Source: Neomesorhizobium sp963726065
Lineage (GTDB): Bacteria; Pseudomonadota; Alphaproteobacteria; Rhizobiales; Rhizobiaceae
Direction: 5' to 3'
DNA: 64,000 bases
NCBI GenBank assembly: GCA_963726065.1
Contig: CAVSAU010000019.1
Coordinates: 69,881-133,880, forward strand
In this document: piece by piece, positions 1 to 9,470 of the stretch
Position numbering within the stretch: position 1 is the stretch's first letter
Layout: each line of letters starts with the position of its first letter
Made by a program: the position numbers and the translations under genes
The notes under the pieces: model-generated
Told to the model about the DNA's origin: nothing
Database searches by the model: none
The model's input: only the letters and a program-made list of their open reading frames with translations

Positions 1-1
1 C

Positions 2-742
2 GAAATCACGCTCGACCGGCCGAAGGCCAATGCGATCGACCTGAAGACCTCGCGCCTGCTTGGTGAGACCTTTCGCGCTTTCCGCGACGACCCGGAGTTG
101 CGTGTCGCCATTGTGAAGACAGCGGGCGATAAGTTCTTTTCGGCCGGCTGGGACTTGAAGGCTGCAGCGGGCGGCGATGCGGTTGATGGTGACTACGGTA
201 TTGGCGGTTTCGGCGGCCTGCAGGAATTGCGCGATATGAATAAGCCTGTGATCGCCTGCGTCAACGGCATGGCGGTGGGTGGCGGTTTCGAACTCGCATT
301 GTCCTGCGACCTGATCTACGCATCCGAGCATTCGAGCTTCGCACTGCCCGAAATCAGGGCAGGAACCCTGGCGGACGCGGCGACCGTAAAGCTGCCGAAA
401 CGCATTCCTTATCATGTCGCGATGGATCTGCTGCTGACGGGCCGCTGGATGGATGTAATGGAGGCGCATCGATGGGGCCTGGTCAACGAGGTGCTTCCCG
501 CCGACAAGGTCGAGGAGCGCGTCTGGGAGATCGCGAGGCTTCTGGCTGGCGGGCCGCCGCTGGTTTTTGCCGCGATCAAGGAAGTGGCGCGCGAGGCCGA
601 GGCGATGACTTTCCAGGAGGCGATGAACTGGATCACCAAGCGTAAATTCCGCACCGTCGACGAACTGTATGCGTCGGAAGACGGCCAGGAGGGTTTTCGC
701 GCTTTTGCCGAAAAACGCGAGCCGGTGTGGAAGGGGAAATGA
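2..742 (+). CDS. Enoyl-CoA hydratase/isomerase, carnitinyl-CoA dehydratase (CaiD)-like, 5' truncated by window edge
   Basis: Crotonase-superfamily enzyme that hydrates or dehydrates an acyl-CoA thioester in the cytoplasm. The frame is open from base 2 (first visible residues EITLDRPKANAID), so the start lies before the window and the first in-frame start-like codon, a TTG at 98, is internal. The oxyanion-hole signature NGMAVGGGFELAL is present, followed by PEIRAGTLAD where CaiD homologues carry their active-site loop. The visible 246 residues are close to the usual 260, so only a short N-terminus is missing. The specific substrate is inferred from overall similarity to CaiD. The stop is 75 bases before the next gene on the same strand. 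Confidence 0.85.
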   Translation, partial: EITLDRPKANAIDLKTSRLLGETFRAFRDDPELRVAIVKTAGDKFFSAGWDLKAAAGGDAVDGDYGIGGFGGLQELRDMNKPVIACVNGMAVGGGFELALSCDLIYASEHSSFALPEIRAGTLADAATVKLPKRIPYHVAMDLLLTGRWMDVMEAHRWGLVNEVLPADKVEERVWEIARLLAGGPPLVFAAIKEVAREAEAMTFQEAMNWITKRKFRTVDELYASEDGQEGFRAFAEKREPVWKGK

Positions 743-817
743 AGGTTTCATGGAATTCGTGATGCTCGACGTTGCCTCGCTCGGTCATCTACCCCACGAG
801 CAGGGGAATCTGCTGTC

Positions 818-1755
818 ATGACCGACTACGCAAAACTCATAGACGCAGAGACTTGGGCATTCATCGAACGTACCAATTCCTACTATCCGCCCGACACGAT
901 CGACTACACGATTGACCAGCAGCGCGGCATCTACGACCACATGTGCCGGGAGTTCTTTGCCGGCTATCCCGAGGGCGTGTCGGTGCAAACCACTGCAATA
1001 AAGATGCCCTCTCACGACATCCCGATCCGCATTTACCGGGCGCAATCGGAAGCCTCGGCTATGGTTCTGTATTATCACGGCGGCGGCTTCATCCTCGGCG
1101 GCCTCGACAGCCATGACGACGTCTGCGCGGAACTTTGCCAGCGCAGCGGCTACGAGGTGGTGTCGGTCGACTACCGCCTGGCGCCAGAGCACAAGCACCC
1201 TGCGGCCTTCGAGGATGCGATGAGCGCCTTCGCCTGGGCTGCCAGCACATACCGCTTGCCGATTCTTTGTGCGGCGATTCTGCCGGGGGCAACCTCGCCG
1301 CTGCAGTGAGCCACGCGACACGCGGGCATAAGCGCGTTCCGGTTGGCCAGGTGCTAATCTATCCCGGCCTAGGCGGCGACCAGTCGACGGGGTCCTACGT
1401 TACCCATGCCGAAGCGCCGATGCTGACAGTGCGCGATCTCAATTTCTACAAGCAGATACGCGCCGGCGAGCGCGACGTTTCCGGCGACGTTACCTCCGCG
1501 CCGCTGGCTGACAAGGACTTTTCCAACCTGCCGCCAACAGTCATCATCACCGCGCAATGCGATCCGCTGTCGTCCGATGGCGAGGCATACAGGTCGCGTA
1601 TCACTGCTGCCGGCGGCAAAGCGTGGTGGTTCGAAGAGCCGGGCTTGGTGCACGGCTATTTGCGAGCAAGGCACGCGGTCGGTCGGGCTCGAGCCAGCTT
1701 TTCGCGCATCGTCGAAGCGGCAAGCGCGCTCGGCAAGGGCGACTGGCCTTACTGA
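818..1755 (+). pseudogene. Alpha/beta hydrolase fold-3 (hormone-sensitive-lipase family) esterase, frameshifted
   Basis: Carboxylesterase of the HSL/fold-3 family. Reading starts at ATG 818 (MTDYAKLIDAETW). The HGGGF oxyanion motif lies in the first frame. The nucleophile motif GDSAGGN, the acidic residue in CDPLSSDG and the catalytic His in LVHGY lie in the second. The switch near base 1260 is explained by one missing base, and the repaired product would be 312 residues, normal for the family. All catalytic residues survive, so a sequencing error is at least as likely as a real mutation. If the sequence is right, the product stops at 163 residues without its catalytic Ser. Confidence 0.8.
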
Positions 1756-1886
1756 ACCGTTGCCGGTCGTGGTCGGTCCGTAACGTCCTGTAGCACAATG
1801 TTAGATGCCAGCTGGGTCGTCAGGGACGGACCCCGGTGTTAAGCCTGTTGCTGGGAGACCTTTAGACACAGCGACAGGAGACCACC

Positions 1887-3333
1887 ATGCCCACTGTGCC
1901 CAACGCCAAAGGCGTTCTTCTCCCCTATAGCGGTTCCTCGGTCAGCCATTTTTCAGCGACGAATTCCGGTCCGCAACTTTTCGGCAGCGCCAGGAATGAT
2001 TCTCTGTGGGGTGACAGCAGGGTGAATGTCACCATGTATGGCGGGCTGGGCGATGACATCTACCACCTCTATTCCAGCATTAACCGCGCATCGGAACAGG
2101 CTGGCGGCGGTATCGATACGGTCGAGACGTGGATGAGCTACACGCTGCCTGAAAACATCGAAAACCTTACTGTTACCGGAGGTGGACGCTTTGCCATTGG
2201 AAATGCCGCCAACAACATCATCAGCGGCGGCTCCGGACAGCAGACAATCGATGGGGGCCTCGGCGACGATGTGCTGAAGGGCGGAACCGGAGCCGATATC
2301 TTCATTTTCAAGGCTGCGACCGGAAGCGACCTGATCCTGGACTTCGAGAACCAAGACACCGTTCGCCTGAACGGCTACGGGTTCAGCTCGTTCGACGAAG
2401 TTCGGGCCAACATGGTTCAGACCGGAACCGATGTGCGGCTGAACCTCGGTCAGGGCGAAGAGCTGGTGTTTGCCAACGCCACCGTCAACCAGTTTGCGGC
2501 GAGCCAGTTCAAGCTCAGCCTCGACCGGTCCGCACTCAGTTTGTCCTTTGCGGATGAGTTCGACACGCTCAGCCTGCGCAGCGGCGTCAGCGGCACCTGG
2601 AACACGAATTTCTGGTGGGGCGGGGAAAACGGCAGCACGTTGAGCGGAAACGGTGAAAAGCAGTGGTACATCGACCATGAATACGGGCCGACGAGTTCCG
2701 TCGATCCATTCAGCGTCGATGACGGCGTGCTGACGATCACCGCGGCGCGGGCGCCGGATGCGATCCGGCCGTACATCAACAATTATGAATATACGTCGGG
2801 GCTGCTGAACACCCACGAGTTCCTTTTCCCAGACTTACGGCTATTTCGAGATCCGCGCCAACATGCCGGACAATCATGGCGTCTGGCCGGCGTTCTGGCT
2901 GTTGCCGGCGGACGGTTCCTGGCCGCCGGAACTCGATGTGGTGGAAATGCGCGGGCAGGACCCGAACACCGTTCATGTCGCGGCGCATACGAACGAGACC
3001 GGCAGCCGCACGACCGTCGGATCCGCGGTGAATGTGCCGGACACCGAAGGCTTCCATAACTACGGCCTGCTGTGGACGGAGGATGAACTCGTCTGGTATT
3101 TCGACGACGTCGAGGTGTTTCGCACCGATACGCCAGCCGACATGCACGACCCCATGTATATGCTGGTCAATCTGGCCGTTGGGGGTGCTGCCGGAACGCC
3201 CTCCGACGGGCTGGCAACGCCCGCGGAAATGCAGATCGACTATATCCGCGCCTATGAACTGAACGATGTGGGCTCACTTGCCGACGAGGGCCGCAGCCCC
3301 ACATGGGGTGACACTGGAGATTGGTGGGTTTAA
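1887..3333 (+). pseudogene. Secreted GH16 endo-beta-1,3(4)-glucanase with N-terminal RTX-like calcium-binding repeats (ExsH-type), frameshifted
   Basis: Extracellular beta-glycanase related to rhizobial ExsH, which trims exopolysaccharide and leaves the cell by a type I system. The start at 1887 has AGGAGA upstream. The N-terminal ~190 residues contain glycine/aspartate RTX-like repeats (MYGGLGDD, IDGGLGDDVLKGGTGAD). The GH16 catalytic domain follows, with the active-site motif ELDVVEMRG. One extra T at about 2820 moves the frame between NTHE and SFSQTYGYFE. Removing it gives a 481-residue protein ending after DYIRAYELN. No classical signal peptide is visible, which fits type I export, but no secretion genes are in this window. 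It converges on the next gene with 33 bases between. Confidence 0.82.
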
Positions 3334-3366
3334 CGCAGGCCCGGTGGCGCCCCCCAAGGTTCTCGG

Positions 3367-4206
3367 CTACGCCAGAAACGGCTTCACCCTCATCGTTGAA
3401 GGCACGGGGACACCCAACCGTGAGAGGATCGTCGGCGCAAGCTGGAGTTGGTCGAGCAGCGCATCTTCGCCGGGACCTTTGCCGTTGCCGAAATAATACA
3501 GCGCGAAGTCCTGCATCTCGTCGTCGTGGCCGCCATGGTGGCCACGGTCCGTCTGACCATGGTCGGCGGTGACAATCACCTCGTAATCGGCCTTCAGCCA
3601 TTGCGGCAGGAAGGCCGCCAGCATGCCGTCCATGGCATAGCAGGCATGATCCATCTCGATGCAGTCGTGACCGTAACGATGGCCCATCGAGTCGAGCGTG
3701 CAGGTATGTAGGATTCCGTAATCGATTCCGTGGCGCTTGGTCAGCATGGTGAGCGTGGCGAAGAGGTCGACATCGCTCGGCGTCATCTGGTTCTTGCTGT
3801 TGTAGCCGGTCATGGTGTGGAAGCGGCCGTGACTGATCGGCCCGCCCGGCTCGTCATATTCCATGTCTTCGACAAGATCGAAGGGATAGCGGTTGAAGAA
3901 CTCCGACCAGTAGGAGTGGGTCACCGCGCCGGTCTTGCCGCCAGCCTTCGAAATCTCCGAGAAAAGATCGGGTTGTTCGACGCGAAAGCGGTTTTCATTG
4001 GAGAGGATGCCGTGCACCTGCGGCAGAGTGCCAGTGTGAATGGAAGCGTAACAGCAAGCCGAGGTGGACGGCAGCACGGAGCGCATCTTCCACACACTTG
4101 CGGCGCCGGACTGCACCCAACCTTCTAGATTGCCCATGAGCCGGCGCCAGTTGCGCCAGGGAACGCCGTCCAGCACGATGAGCAGAAGTTTGGTGTTCAA
4201 GGCCAT
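3367..4206 (-). CDS. Type I phosphodiesterase / nucleotide pyrophosphatase (alkaline phosphatase superfamily)
   Basis: 279-residue metal-dependent phosphodiesterase-like protein (PF01663 type). Family marks are the N-terminal metal site LLIVLDGVP, the nucleophile region PSTSACCYASIHTG, DSMGHRYGHD and the second metal site TADHGQTDRGHHGG. No signal peptide or membrane segment is seen, so it is probably cytoplasmic. It is the last gene on the minus strand of the ABC transporter region. It is separated from the upstream binding protein by 130 bases containing a strong hairpin, so co-transcription is uncertain. The substrate is unknown: nucleotide pyrophosphates and phosphodiesters are both possible in the family. 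Confidence 0.85.
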   Translation of the reverse strand: MALNTKLLLIVLDGVPWRNWRRLMGNLEGWVQSGAASVWKMRSVLPSTSACCYASIHTGTLPQVHGILSNENRFRVEQPDLFSEISKAGGKTGAVTHSYWSEFFNRYPFDLVEDMEYDEPGGPISHGRFHTMTGYNSKNQMTPSDVDLFATLTMLTKRHGIDYGILHTCTLDSMGHRYGHDCIEMDHACYAMDGMLAAFLPQWLKADYEVIVTADHGQTDRGHHGGHDDEMQDFALYYFGNGKGPGEDALLDQLQLAPTILSRLGVPVPSTMRVKPFLA

Positions 4207-4293
4207 GGCTAAATCCGCATTTGGGCGACGGTTTGGGCTGGCGTCTGCTGCCTGATGACTGGCGCGATGCCTCGAAAATGGTGGGAAGGCGAT

Positions 4294-4318
4294 ACCGGCC
4301 GCAGTGACCGCGGCCGGT
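4294..4318. terminator. Perfect 9-bp hairpin between phosphodiesterase and ABC binding-protein genes
   Basis: ACCGGCCGC pairs with GCGGCCGGT around a 7-base loop. It lies just after the stop of the binding protein transcribed on the minus strand. The T-rich tail (TTTTC) is on the plus-strand side, so it is a poor intrinsic terminator for the minus operon. It may instead attenuate or stabilise the transcript end. Confidence 0.45.
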
Positions 4319-4336
4319 TTTCTTCGACTTGACCGA

Positions 4337-5929
4337 TCAGGCGTTCAGCCAGCATTCAGCGAGCGCGTAGCCGTCCATCTGTTCGCCGATGGGGCTCTTC
4401 ACATAACCGCCGACCTTGTTGGAGGCGACGGCGTCGATGAACTGGTTGAAGAAGGGAACAATAAGGCCGCCTTCATCGCGCATAACGACCGCCATGTCGC
4501 GATAGATGGATTTGCGCTTGGCCTCATCGAGCTCGGAACGCGCGGTCAGCAGCATCTTGTCGAACTCCGGACGCTTGAAGCGGGTGTCGTTCCAGTCGGC
4601 GGTGGAAACGTAGCCGGTGGAATACATCTGGTCCTGCGTGGCGCGGCCGCCCCAATAGGACAATGAGAAAGGCTGCTTGTTCCAGACTTCCGACCAGTAG
4701 CCGTCGCCAGGCTCTCGCTTGATCTCGATCGTGATGCCCGCCTTTGCGCAGCTCTGCTGGTAGAGCTGTGCGGCGTCGACGGCGCCGGGGAAGGCGACGT
4801 CCGAAGTGCGCAGCAGGACCGAGCCGCTGTGGCCGGACTTCTTGTAGAGTTCGGCCGCCTTTTCCGGGTCGAACATGCGCTGTTCAACATCGTCCGGGAA
4901 AAGCGGATATGCCCCATTGATCGGGAAGTCGTTGCCAACCGAACCGTAGCCGAACAGGATGGTCTGCAGCATCTGCTCGCGGTCCATGGCAAGTTTGAGC
5001 GCCATCCGCAGGTCTTTGTTGTCGAAGGGCGCGGTGTCGCAGAACATGTTGAATGGGTAAAAACCCTTGCCAGCCGCGTTCTCGATGCTCACGCCGGAAA
5101 TGCGCTTGACGAGATCGACGACCTTTGGCTCGACGCGGTTGATCATGTGCACCTGGCCGCCCTGCAGCGCGGCGAGGCGAGCGGTCGCGTCGTTGATGAC
5201 GACTATCTCGACCTGGTCGGCATGGCCGGCCTTGTCGCCGCGCCAGTAATTGGCGAAGCGCTCGCCGCCATGGCGAACCCCCGGCTCGTTGACGGCGACC
5301 TTATATGGTCCGGCACTGATGCCGGCGTTGGGATCGTCCTTGCCGCCGTTCGGCTGGATCGGCAGATGATAGTCCGCCATCAGGTAGGGGAAGTCAGCGT
5401 CGGGACCGGCCAGGGTGAAGATGACTTCCTTGCCGCTCGCCTTGATGCCTTTGATGTTGCCCAGAATACCCAGCGCTCCGGACTGTGATTTCGCGTCGGC
5501 GTGGCGCTCGATGGTGGCAGCGACGTCTTCGGCTGTCACTGTCTTGCCATTGTGGAACTCGATGCCGTCCCGCACCTTGAGCGTCCAGGTCTTGGCGTCG
5601 TCGGAGGCATTCAGTTCTTCGGCAATGAGGTATTCCAGTTCGTTGGTTGGCGTGAGGCGAACAAGGTATTCGCCCCAAAGCTTGCCGAAACTGAATGTGA
5701 CCTGGCTTAGGTTGAGGGCAGGGTCGAGGCTGTTGGTGGATTCGCCGCCCTGCAGGCCGGCCCTGAGGATACCGCCCCTGACAGGCGATTGCGCGCGGGC
5801 AGCACCCGCAAGCAACGAGTTGGCGACGGCCGCCGATACGCCGAGCGCTGCGGCGCGACCGAGAAAATCGCGGCGCGACAGACGACCGGCAACAACACGA
5901 GCGCTGAGATAGTCTATTTCACTGGACAT
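4337..5929 (-). CDS. ABC transporter substrate-binding protein, peptide/nickel (SBP family 5) type, Tat-exported (second paralogue)
   Basis: 530-residue periplasmic solute receptor of a DppA/OppA-like ABC importer. The N-terminus MSSEIDYLSARVVAGR precedes a twin-arginine signal (SRRDFLGRAAALG, about residues 18-31) and an alanine-rich hydrophobic stretch ending GAARAQ. AGAGGGGG lies upstream of the start. It closely resembles the first gene of the same operon (9471-11060), sharing the signal region and a long C-terminal block that includes GDGYWSEVWNKQPFS. It follows the ATPase gene by 63 bases. The solute is unknown: peptides, or another small molecule given the neighbouring purine genes. 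Confidence 0.92.
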   Translation of the reverse strand: MSSEIDYLSARVVAGRLSRRDFLGRAAALGVSAAVANSLLAGAARAQSPVRGGILRAGLQGGESTNSLDPALNLSQVTFSFGKLWGEYLVRLTPTNELEYLIAEELNASDDAKTWTLKVRDGIEFHNGKTVTAEDVAATIERHADAKSQSGALGILGNIKGIKASGKEVIFTLAGPDADFPYLMADYHLPIQPNGGKDDPNAGISAGPYKVAVNEPGVRHGGERFANYWRGDKAGHADQVEIVVINDATARLAALQGGQVHMINRVEPKVVDLVKRISGVSIENAAGKGFYPFNMFCDTAPFDNKDLRMALKLAMDREQMLQTILFGYGSVGNDFPINGAYPLFPDDVEQRMFDPEKAAELYKKSGHSGSVLLRTSDVAFPGAVDAAQLYQQSCAKAGITIEIKREPGDGYWSEVWNKQPFSLSYWGGRATQDQMYSTGYVSTADWNDTRFKRPEFDKMLLTARSELDEAKRKSIYRDMAVVMRDEGGLIVPFFNQFIDAVASNKVGGYVKSPIGEQMDGYALAECWLNA

Positions 5930-5992
5930 ACGTTTATTCCCCCTCTGGTGGTTGAGGCGCCAGTCAGGCGGCGCTGGTTTGTTTGTGGTGGT

Positions 5993-7667
5993 TCAATTTC
6001 CGGCGCTTTCCATGCGGCGCGTTTTGATCGCCTTTTCCAGCCAGCCGATCTCCATTTCCGGAACGGAAGAGAGAAGCAGTTCCGTATAGGCGTCGAAGGG
6101 AGGCGTCAGCACCTGGCTCTTGGGGCCGTAGCGCACGACTTCGCCGCGATACATCACCGCGATGGAATCGGCGATCGATTTGACGGTCGCCAAATCGTGG
6201 GTGATGAACAGATAGGCGACCGCTTCCTCGGTTTGCAATTCGAGCAGGAGTTTCAAGATTCCGTTGGCGACCAGCGGATCTAGCGCGGAAGTGACCTCGT
6301 CGCAGATGATCAGCTTGGGCTTGGCGGCGAGCGCGCGAGCAATGCAGACACGCTGTTTCTGGCCACCTGAAAGCTCGGCCGGATAGCGGTCGATGAAGCC
6401 CTTGCCCATCTCGATCTTGTCGAGCAGTTCGGCGACGCGTTTGTCACGCTCCTTCCCGCGCAGGCCGAAGTAGAATTCAAGCGGACGGCCAATGATCGTG
6501 CCGACGGTCTGGCGCGGGTTCATCGCCACATCGGCCATCTGGTAGATCATCTGCAATTGCCGCAGTTCATCCTTGTTGCGCTCGGAAAGGCGACGCGGCA
6601 GCGGCTTGCCGGCGAACTCGATGCTGCCCTGCTTCGGGCGGCAGAAGGCCGGTGATGGCGCGCGCCAGCGTCGACTTGCCGGAGCCGGATTCGCCGACCA
6701 CGGCCAGCGTCTGGCCGGGAAAAATGCTGACCGAGACGTCCTTCAGCACTTTGATCAGGCCGCCGCCGTAAGCAGCGGTCACGTTTTTCACCGCCAGCAC
6801 CGGGCTTATGCCGGGTTTCTTTTCCTGGTGGTCGATATGATGAACCGAGACCAGGGCGTTGGTGTATTGCTGGCGCGGCTCCTTGATGATCTGCCGCGTG
6901 TCGCCCCATTCCACCAGCTTGCCCTGGCGCAGGACCATGATTTCGTCGGCGACCTGCGCCACCACGGCGAGGTCGTGGGTGATGTAGAGCGCGGCGACGC
7001 CGGTGTCGCTGATGGCGTCCTTTATGGCAGCCAGCACGTCGATCTGCGTGGTCACGTCGAGCGCGGTAGTGGGTTCGTCAAAGACGATCAGGTCGGGCTC
7101 GGAGCAGAGCGCCATGGCGGTCATGACGCGCTGCAACTGACCGCCGGAGACCTGGTGCGGAAACCGTTTGCCGATGTTTTCCGGATCGGGAAGTCCAAGT
7201 TTCTTGAACAGCGCCACGGCACGTTTTTCGGCTTCCGCCCGCTTGGCGTTACCGTGTTCCAGGCAGGCCTCGACGACTTGGTCCATCAGCCGGTGCGCCG
7301 GATTGAACGCAGCCGCCGCGGACTGTGCGACATAACAGACCTCGCTGCCACGCAATTTGCGCAGGCCGTTGATGCCGTCCTTCATGATGTCACGGCCGTT
7401 GAGGATGACCTCGCCGCCGGTAATCCTGACGCCGCCGCGGCCATAACCCATCGATGACAAGCCGATGGTCGACTTGCCTGCGCCGGATTCACCGATCAGG
7501 CCGAGCACCTTGCCCCGCTGCAGGGTCAGGGAAACGTCATCAACGATGGTGACCTTGCGCGGCGTCTCTCCGGGCGGATAGACCGTCGCTTCGATCCTCA
7601 GATTTCGGATATCGAGCAGCGTGCCGCCTTCGCCGGTCGAGCGGCGGCGCGATGGAGCCTTAGCCAT
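5993..7667 (-). pseudogene. Fused dipeptide-type ABC transporter ATPase (DppD-DppF), one frameshift
   Basis: Cytoplasmic energy-coupling subunit in which two nucleotide-binding domains are joined in one chain. The first has Walker A GESGAGKST, signature VSGGQLQRV and Walker B VFDEPTTALD. The second has Walker A GESGSGKST, signature LSGGQKQRV and Walker B ICDEVTSALD. The frame breaks between the second Walker A and its Q-loop, near base 6635. One extra base there accounts for it, and the repaired product is 557 residues, normal for fused DppDF proteins. The start overlaps the upstream permease stop by 8 bases. As written, the first open part ends at about residue 366 with only one complete ATPase domain. 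Confidence 0.87.
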
Positions 7668-8490
7668 TGCCGCGGCCTCCCTTGAGATCGGTGGTGCGGT
7701 TGAGGATCCAGTCGGCGACCAGATTGACCGAGATCGCCAGGGCGGCGATGGCCGCTGCCGGGATCAAGGCCGCCGGAATGCCGAAGACGATGCCGTCCTT
7801 GTTTTCCTTGACCATGCCGCCCCAGTCGGCCTGCGGCGGCTGTACGCCAAGACCGAGGAACGAAAGGGCGGAGAGGAAAAGCACGGCGTAGATGAACCGC
7901 AGGCCGAGTTCCGAGACCAGCGGCGATAGTGCGTTGGGCAGGATCTCGCGAAAGATGATCCAGCCTGTGCCCTCGCCGCGCAGCTTGGCCGCCTCGACGA
8001 AATCCATCACATTGATGTCGATCGCGACGGCGCGGGAGAGGCGGTAGACGCGCGTCGAGTCGAGGATGCCCATGACCATGATCAGGGTAAACCCGGTCGT
8101 AGGCAGGACCGACAGGACCACCAGGGCGAAGATCAGCGTCGGGATTGCCATCAACAGGTCGACGAAGCGCGACATCAACATGTCGAACCAGCCGCCGACG
8201 ACGGCCGCCGTGAAGCCTAGAACCGATCCCAGTATGAACGAAATCGCGGTGGCTATGGCGGCGATGAAGATGGTGGTGCGGGCGCCGTAGATCATGCGGG
8301 AGAGCAGGTCGCGGCCGAGATTGTCGGTGCCCAACAGGTGATCGGCCGACATCGGCTGCCAGACGTCGCCGACGATCTGTTCCATCGGGTAGGGCGAGAT
8401 CAGCGGCGCGAAGATCGCGACGAAGAGGAACAGGGCTGTAAGGATAAGGCCAATTGCTGCGCCGAGCGGAATGCGTTTCAGATCAAGCAT
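7660..8490 (-). CDS. ABC transporter permease, DppC/OppC type
   Basis: 276-residue inner-membrane permease of the peptide/nickel class. It has a long N-terminal membrane helix (IGLILTALFLFVAIFAPLI), the usual HLLGTDNLGRDLLSRMIYGAR segment after it, and an EAA coupling loop (EAAKLRGEGTGWIIFREILPN). Five to six hydrophobic segments are visible. It starts 6 bases after the DppB-type gene and overlaps the ATPase start, so it is translationally coupled. It would form a heterodimer with the 8497-9456 product. Confidence 0.93.
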   Translation of the reverse strand: MLDLKRIPLGAAIGLILTALFLFVAIFAPLISPYPMEQIVGDVWQPMSADHLLGTDNLGRDLLSRMIYGARTTIFIAAIATAISFILGSVLGFTAAVVGGWFDMLMSRFVDLLMAIPTLIFALVVLSVLPTTGFTLIMVMGILDSTRVYRLSRAVAIDINVMDFVEAAKLRGEGTGWIIFREILPNALSPLVSELGLRFIYAVLFLSALSFLGLGVQPPQADWGGMVKENKDGIVFGIPAALIPAAAIAALAISVNLVADWILNRTTDLKGGRGNG

Positions 8491-8496
8491 GCGCCC

Positions 8497-9456
8497 TCAT
8501 TTCGGATGCCTGAGGCGGGGATTGGCAATGATGCCGGCGATGTCGGCGATGATGTTGAGGCCGATATAAACCGCCGCGAAGATCAGCCCGACGGCCTGGA
8601 CCACGGGCACATCGCGCTTGGAGACATGGTCGACCAGATACTGGCCCATGCCGGGATAAACGAAGATCACCTCGACCACGACAACGCCGACGACCAGGAA
8701 GGCGAGGTTGAGCATGACGACGTTGATGATCGGCGCGATGGCGTTGGGGAAGGCGTGGCGGCGGATGATCTCGATCGGCCTCAGGCCTTTCAGTTCGGCG
8801 GTCTCGATATAGGCGGACTGCATGACGTTAAGAATGGCGGCGCGGGTCATTCGCATCATGTGGGCGAAAACGACGAAGGTAAGCGCAAGCGCCGGCAGTG
8901 CGATCGCCTTCATGCGGTCGATGAACGGCATCCCGTCATAGACGGTCGAGATGCTGGGGAGCCATTGCAGCTGCACGGCGATGAAATAGATCAGCAGGTA
9001 GCCGATGAAGAACTCCGGCAGCGAGGTTGAGGCGAGCGCGACGCCGGAAATCGCTTTGTCGACGACGCCGTTGCGGTAGCGAACGGCGACGAGGCCCATG
9101 GTAATCGCCAGCGGAATTGACAGGATCGCCGCCCAGAAGGCCAGGAAAAGAGTGTTCCACAGCCGGCCGCCGAGCGACGAGGCAATGTCCTGCCCGCTCG
9201 ACAGTGCGGTGCCGAGATCGCCGGTGAGCACGCCGCCCAGCCATCTGAAATAGCGGGCATAGGCCGGGTCGTTGAGGCCAAGTTCCTCGCGCAGGTTGGC
9301 GAGCGCCTGCGGCGTCGCCGACTGGCCAAGGATCGACTGGGCGACATCGCCCGGGAGGATCTGGGTGCCGACGAAGATCAGCACCGAGACTGCGAGAAGG
9401 AGCATGATGCCCAGCGCGATGCGCTGGGCGATGAGTTTGACGATTGGCGACGACAT
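8497..9456 (-). CDS. ABC transporter permease, DppB/OppB type
   Basis: 319 residues from MSSPIVKLIAQRIAL. The open frame extends to 9489, but that start would lie inside the preceding binding-protein gene and 9456 gives a normal DppB N-terminus. The first helix is followed by the large periplasmic loop with TQILPGDVAQSILG, typical of the family. The coupling loop reads YIETAELKGLRPIEIIRRHAFPN. It is an integral inner-membrane protein and the channel partner of the adjacent DppC-type permease. It is the second gene of the operon that begins at 11060. Confidence 0.92.
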   Translation of the reverse strand: MSSPIVKLIAQRIALGIMLLLAVSVLIFVGTQILPGDVAQSILGQSATPQALANLREELGLNDPAYARYFRWLGGVLTGDLGTALSSGQDIASSLGGRLWNTLFLAFWAAILSIPLAITMGLVAVRYRNGVVDKAISGVALASTSLPEFFIGYLLIYFIAVQLQWLPSISTVYDGMPFIDRMKAIALPALALTFVVFAHMMRMTRAAILNVMQSAYIETAELKGLRPIEIIRRHAFPNAIAPIINVVMLNLAFLVVGVVVVEVIFVYPGMGQYLVDHVSKRDVPVVQAVGLIFAAVYIGLNIIADIAGIIANPRLRHPK

Positions 9457-9470
9457 GAACGCGAAGCCGA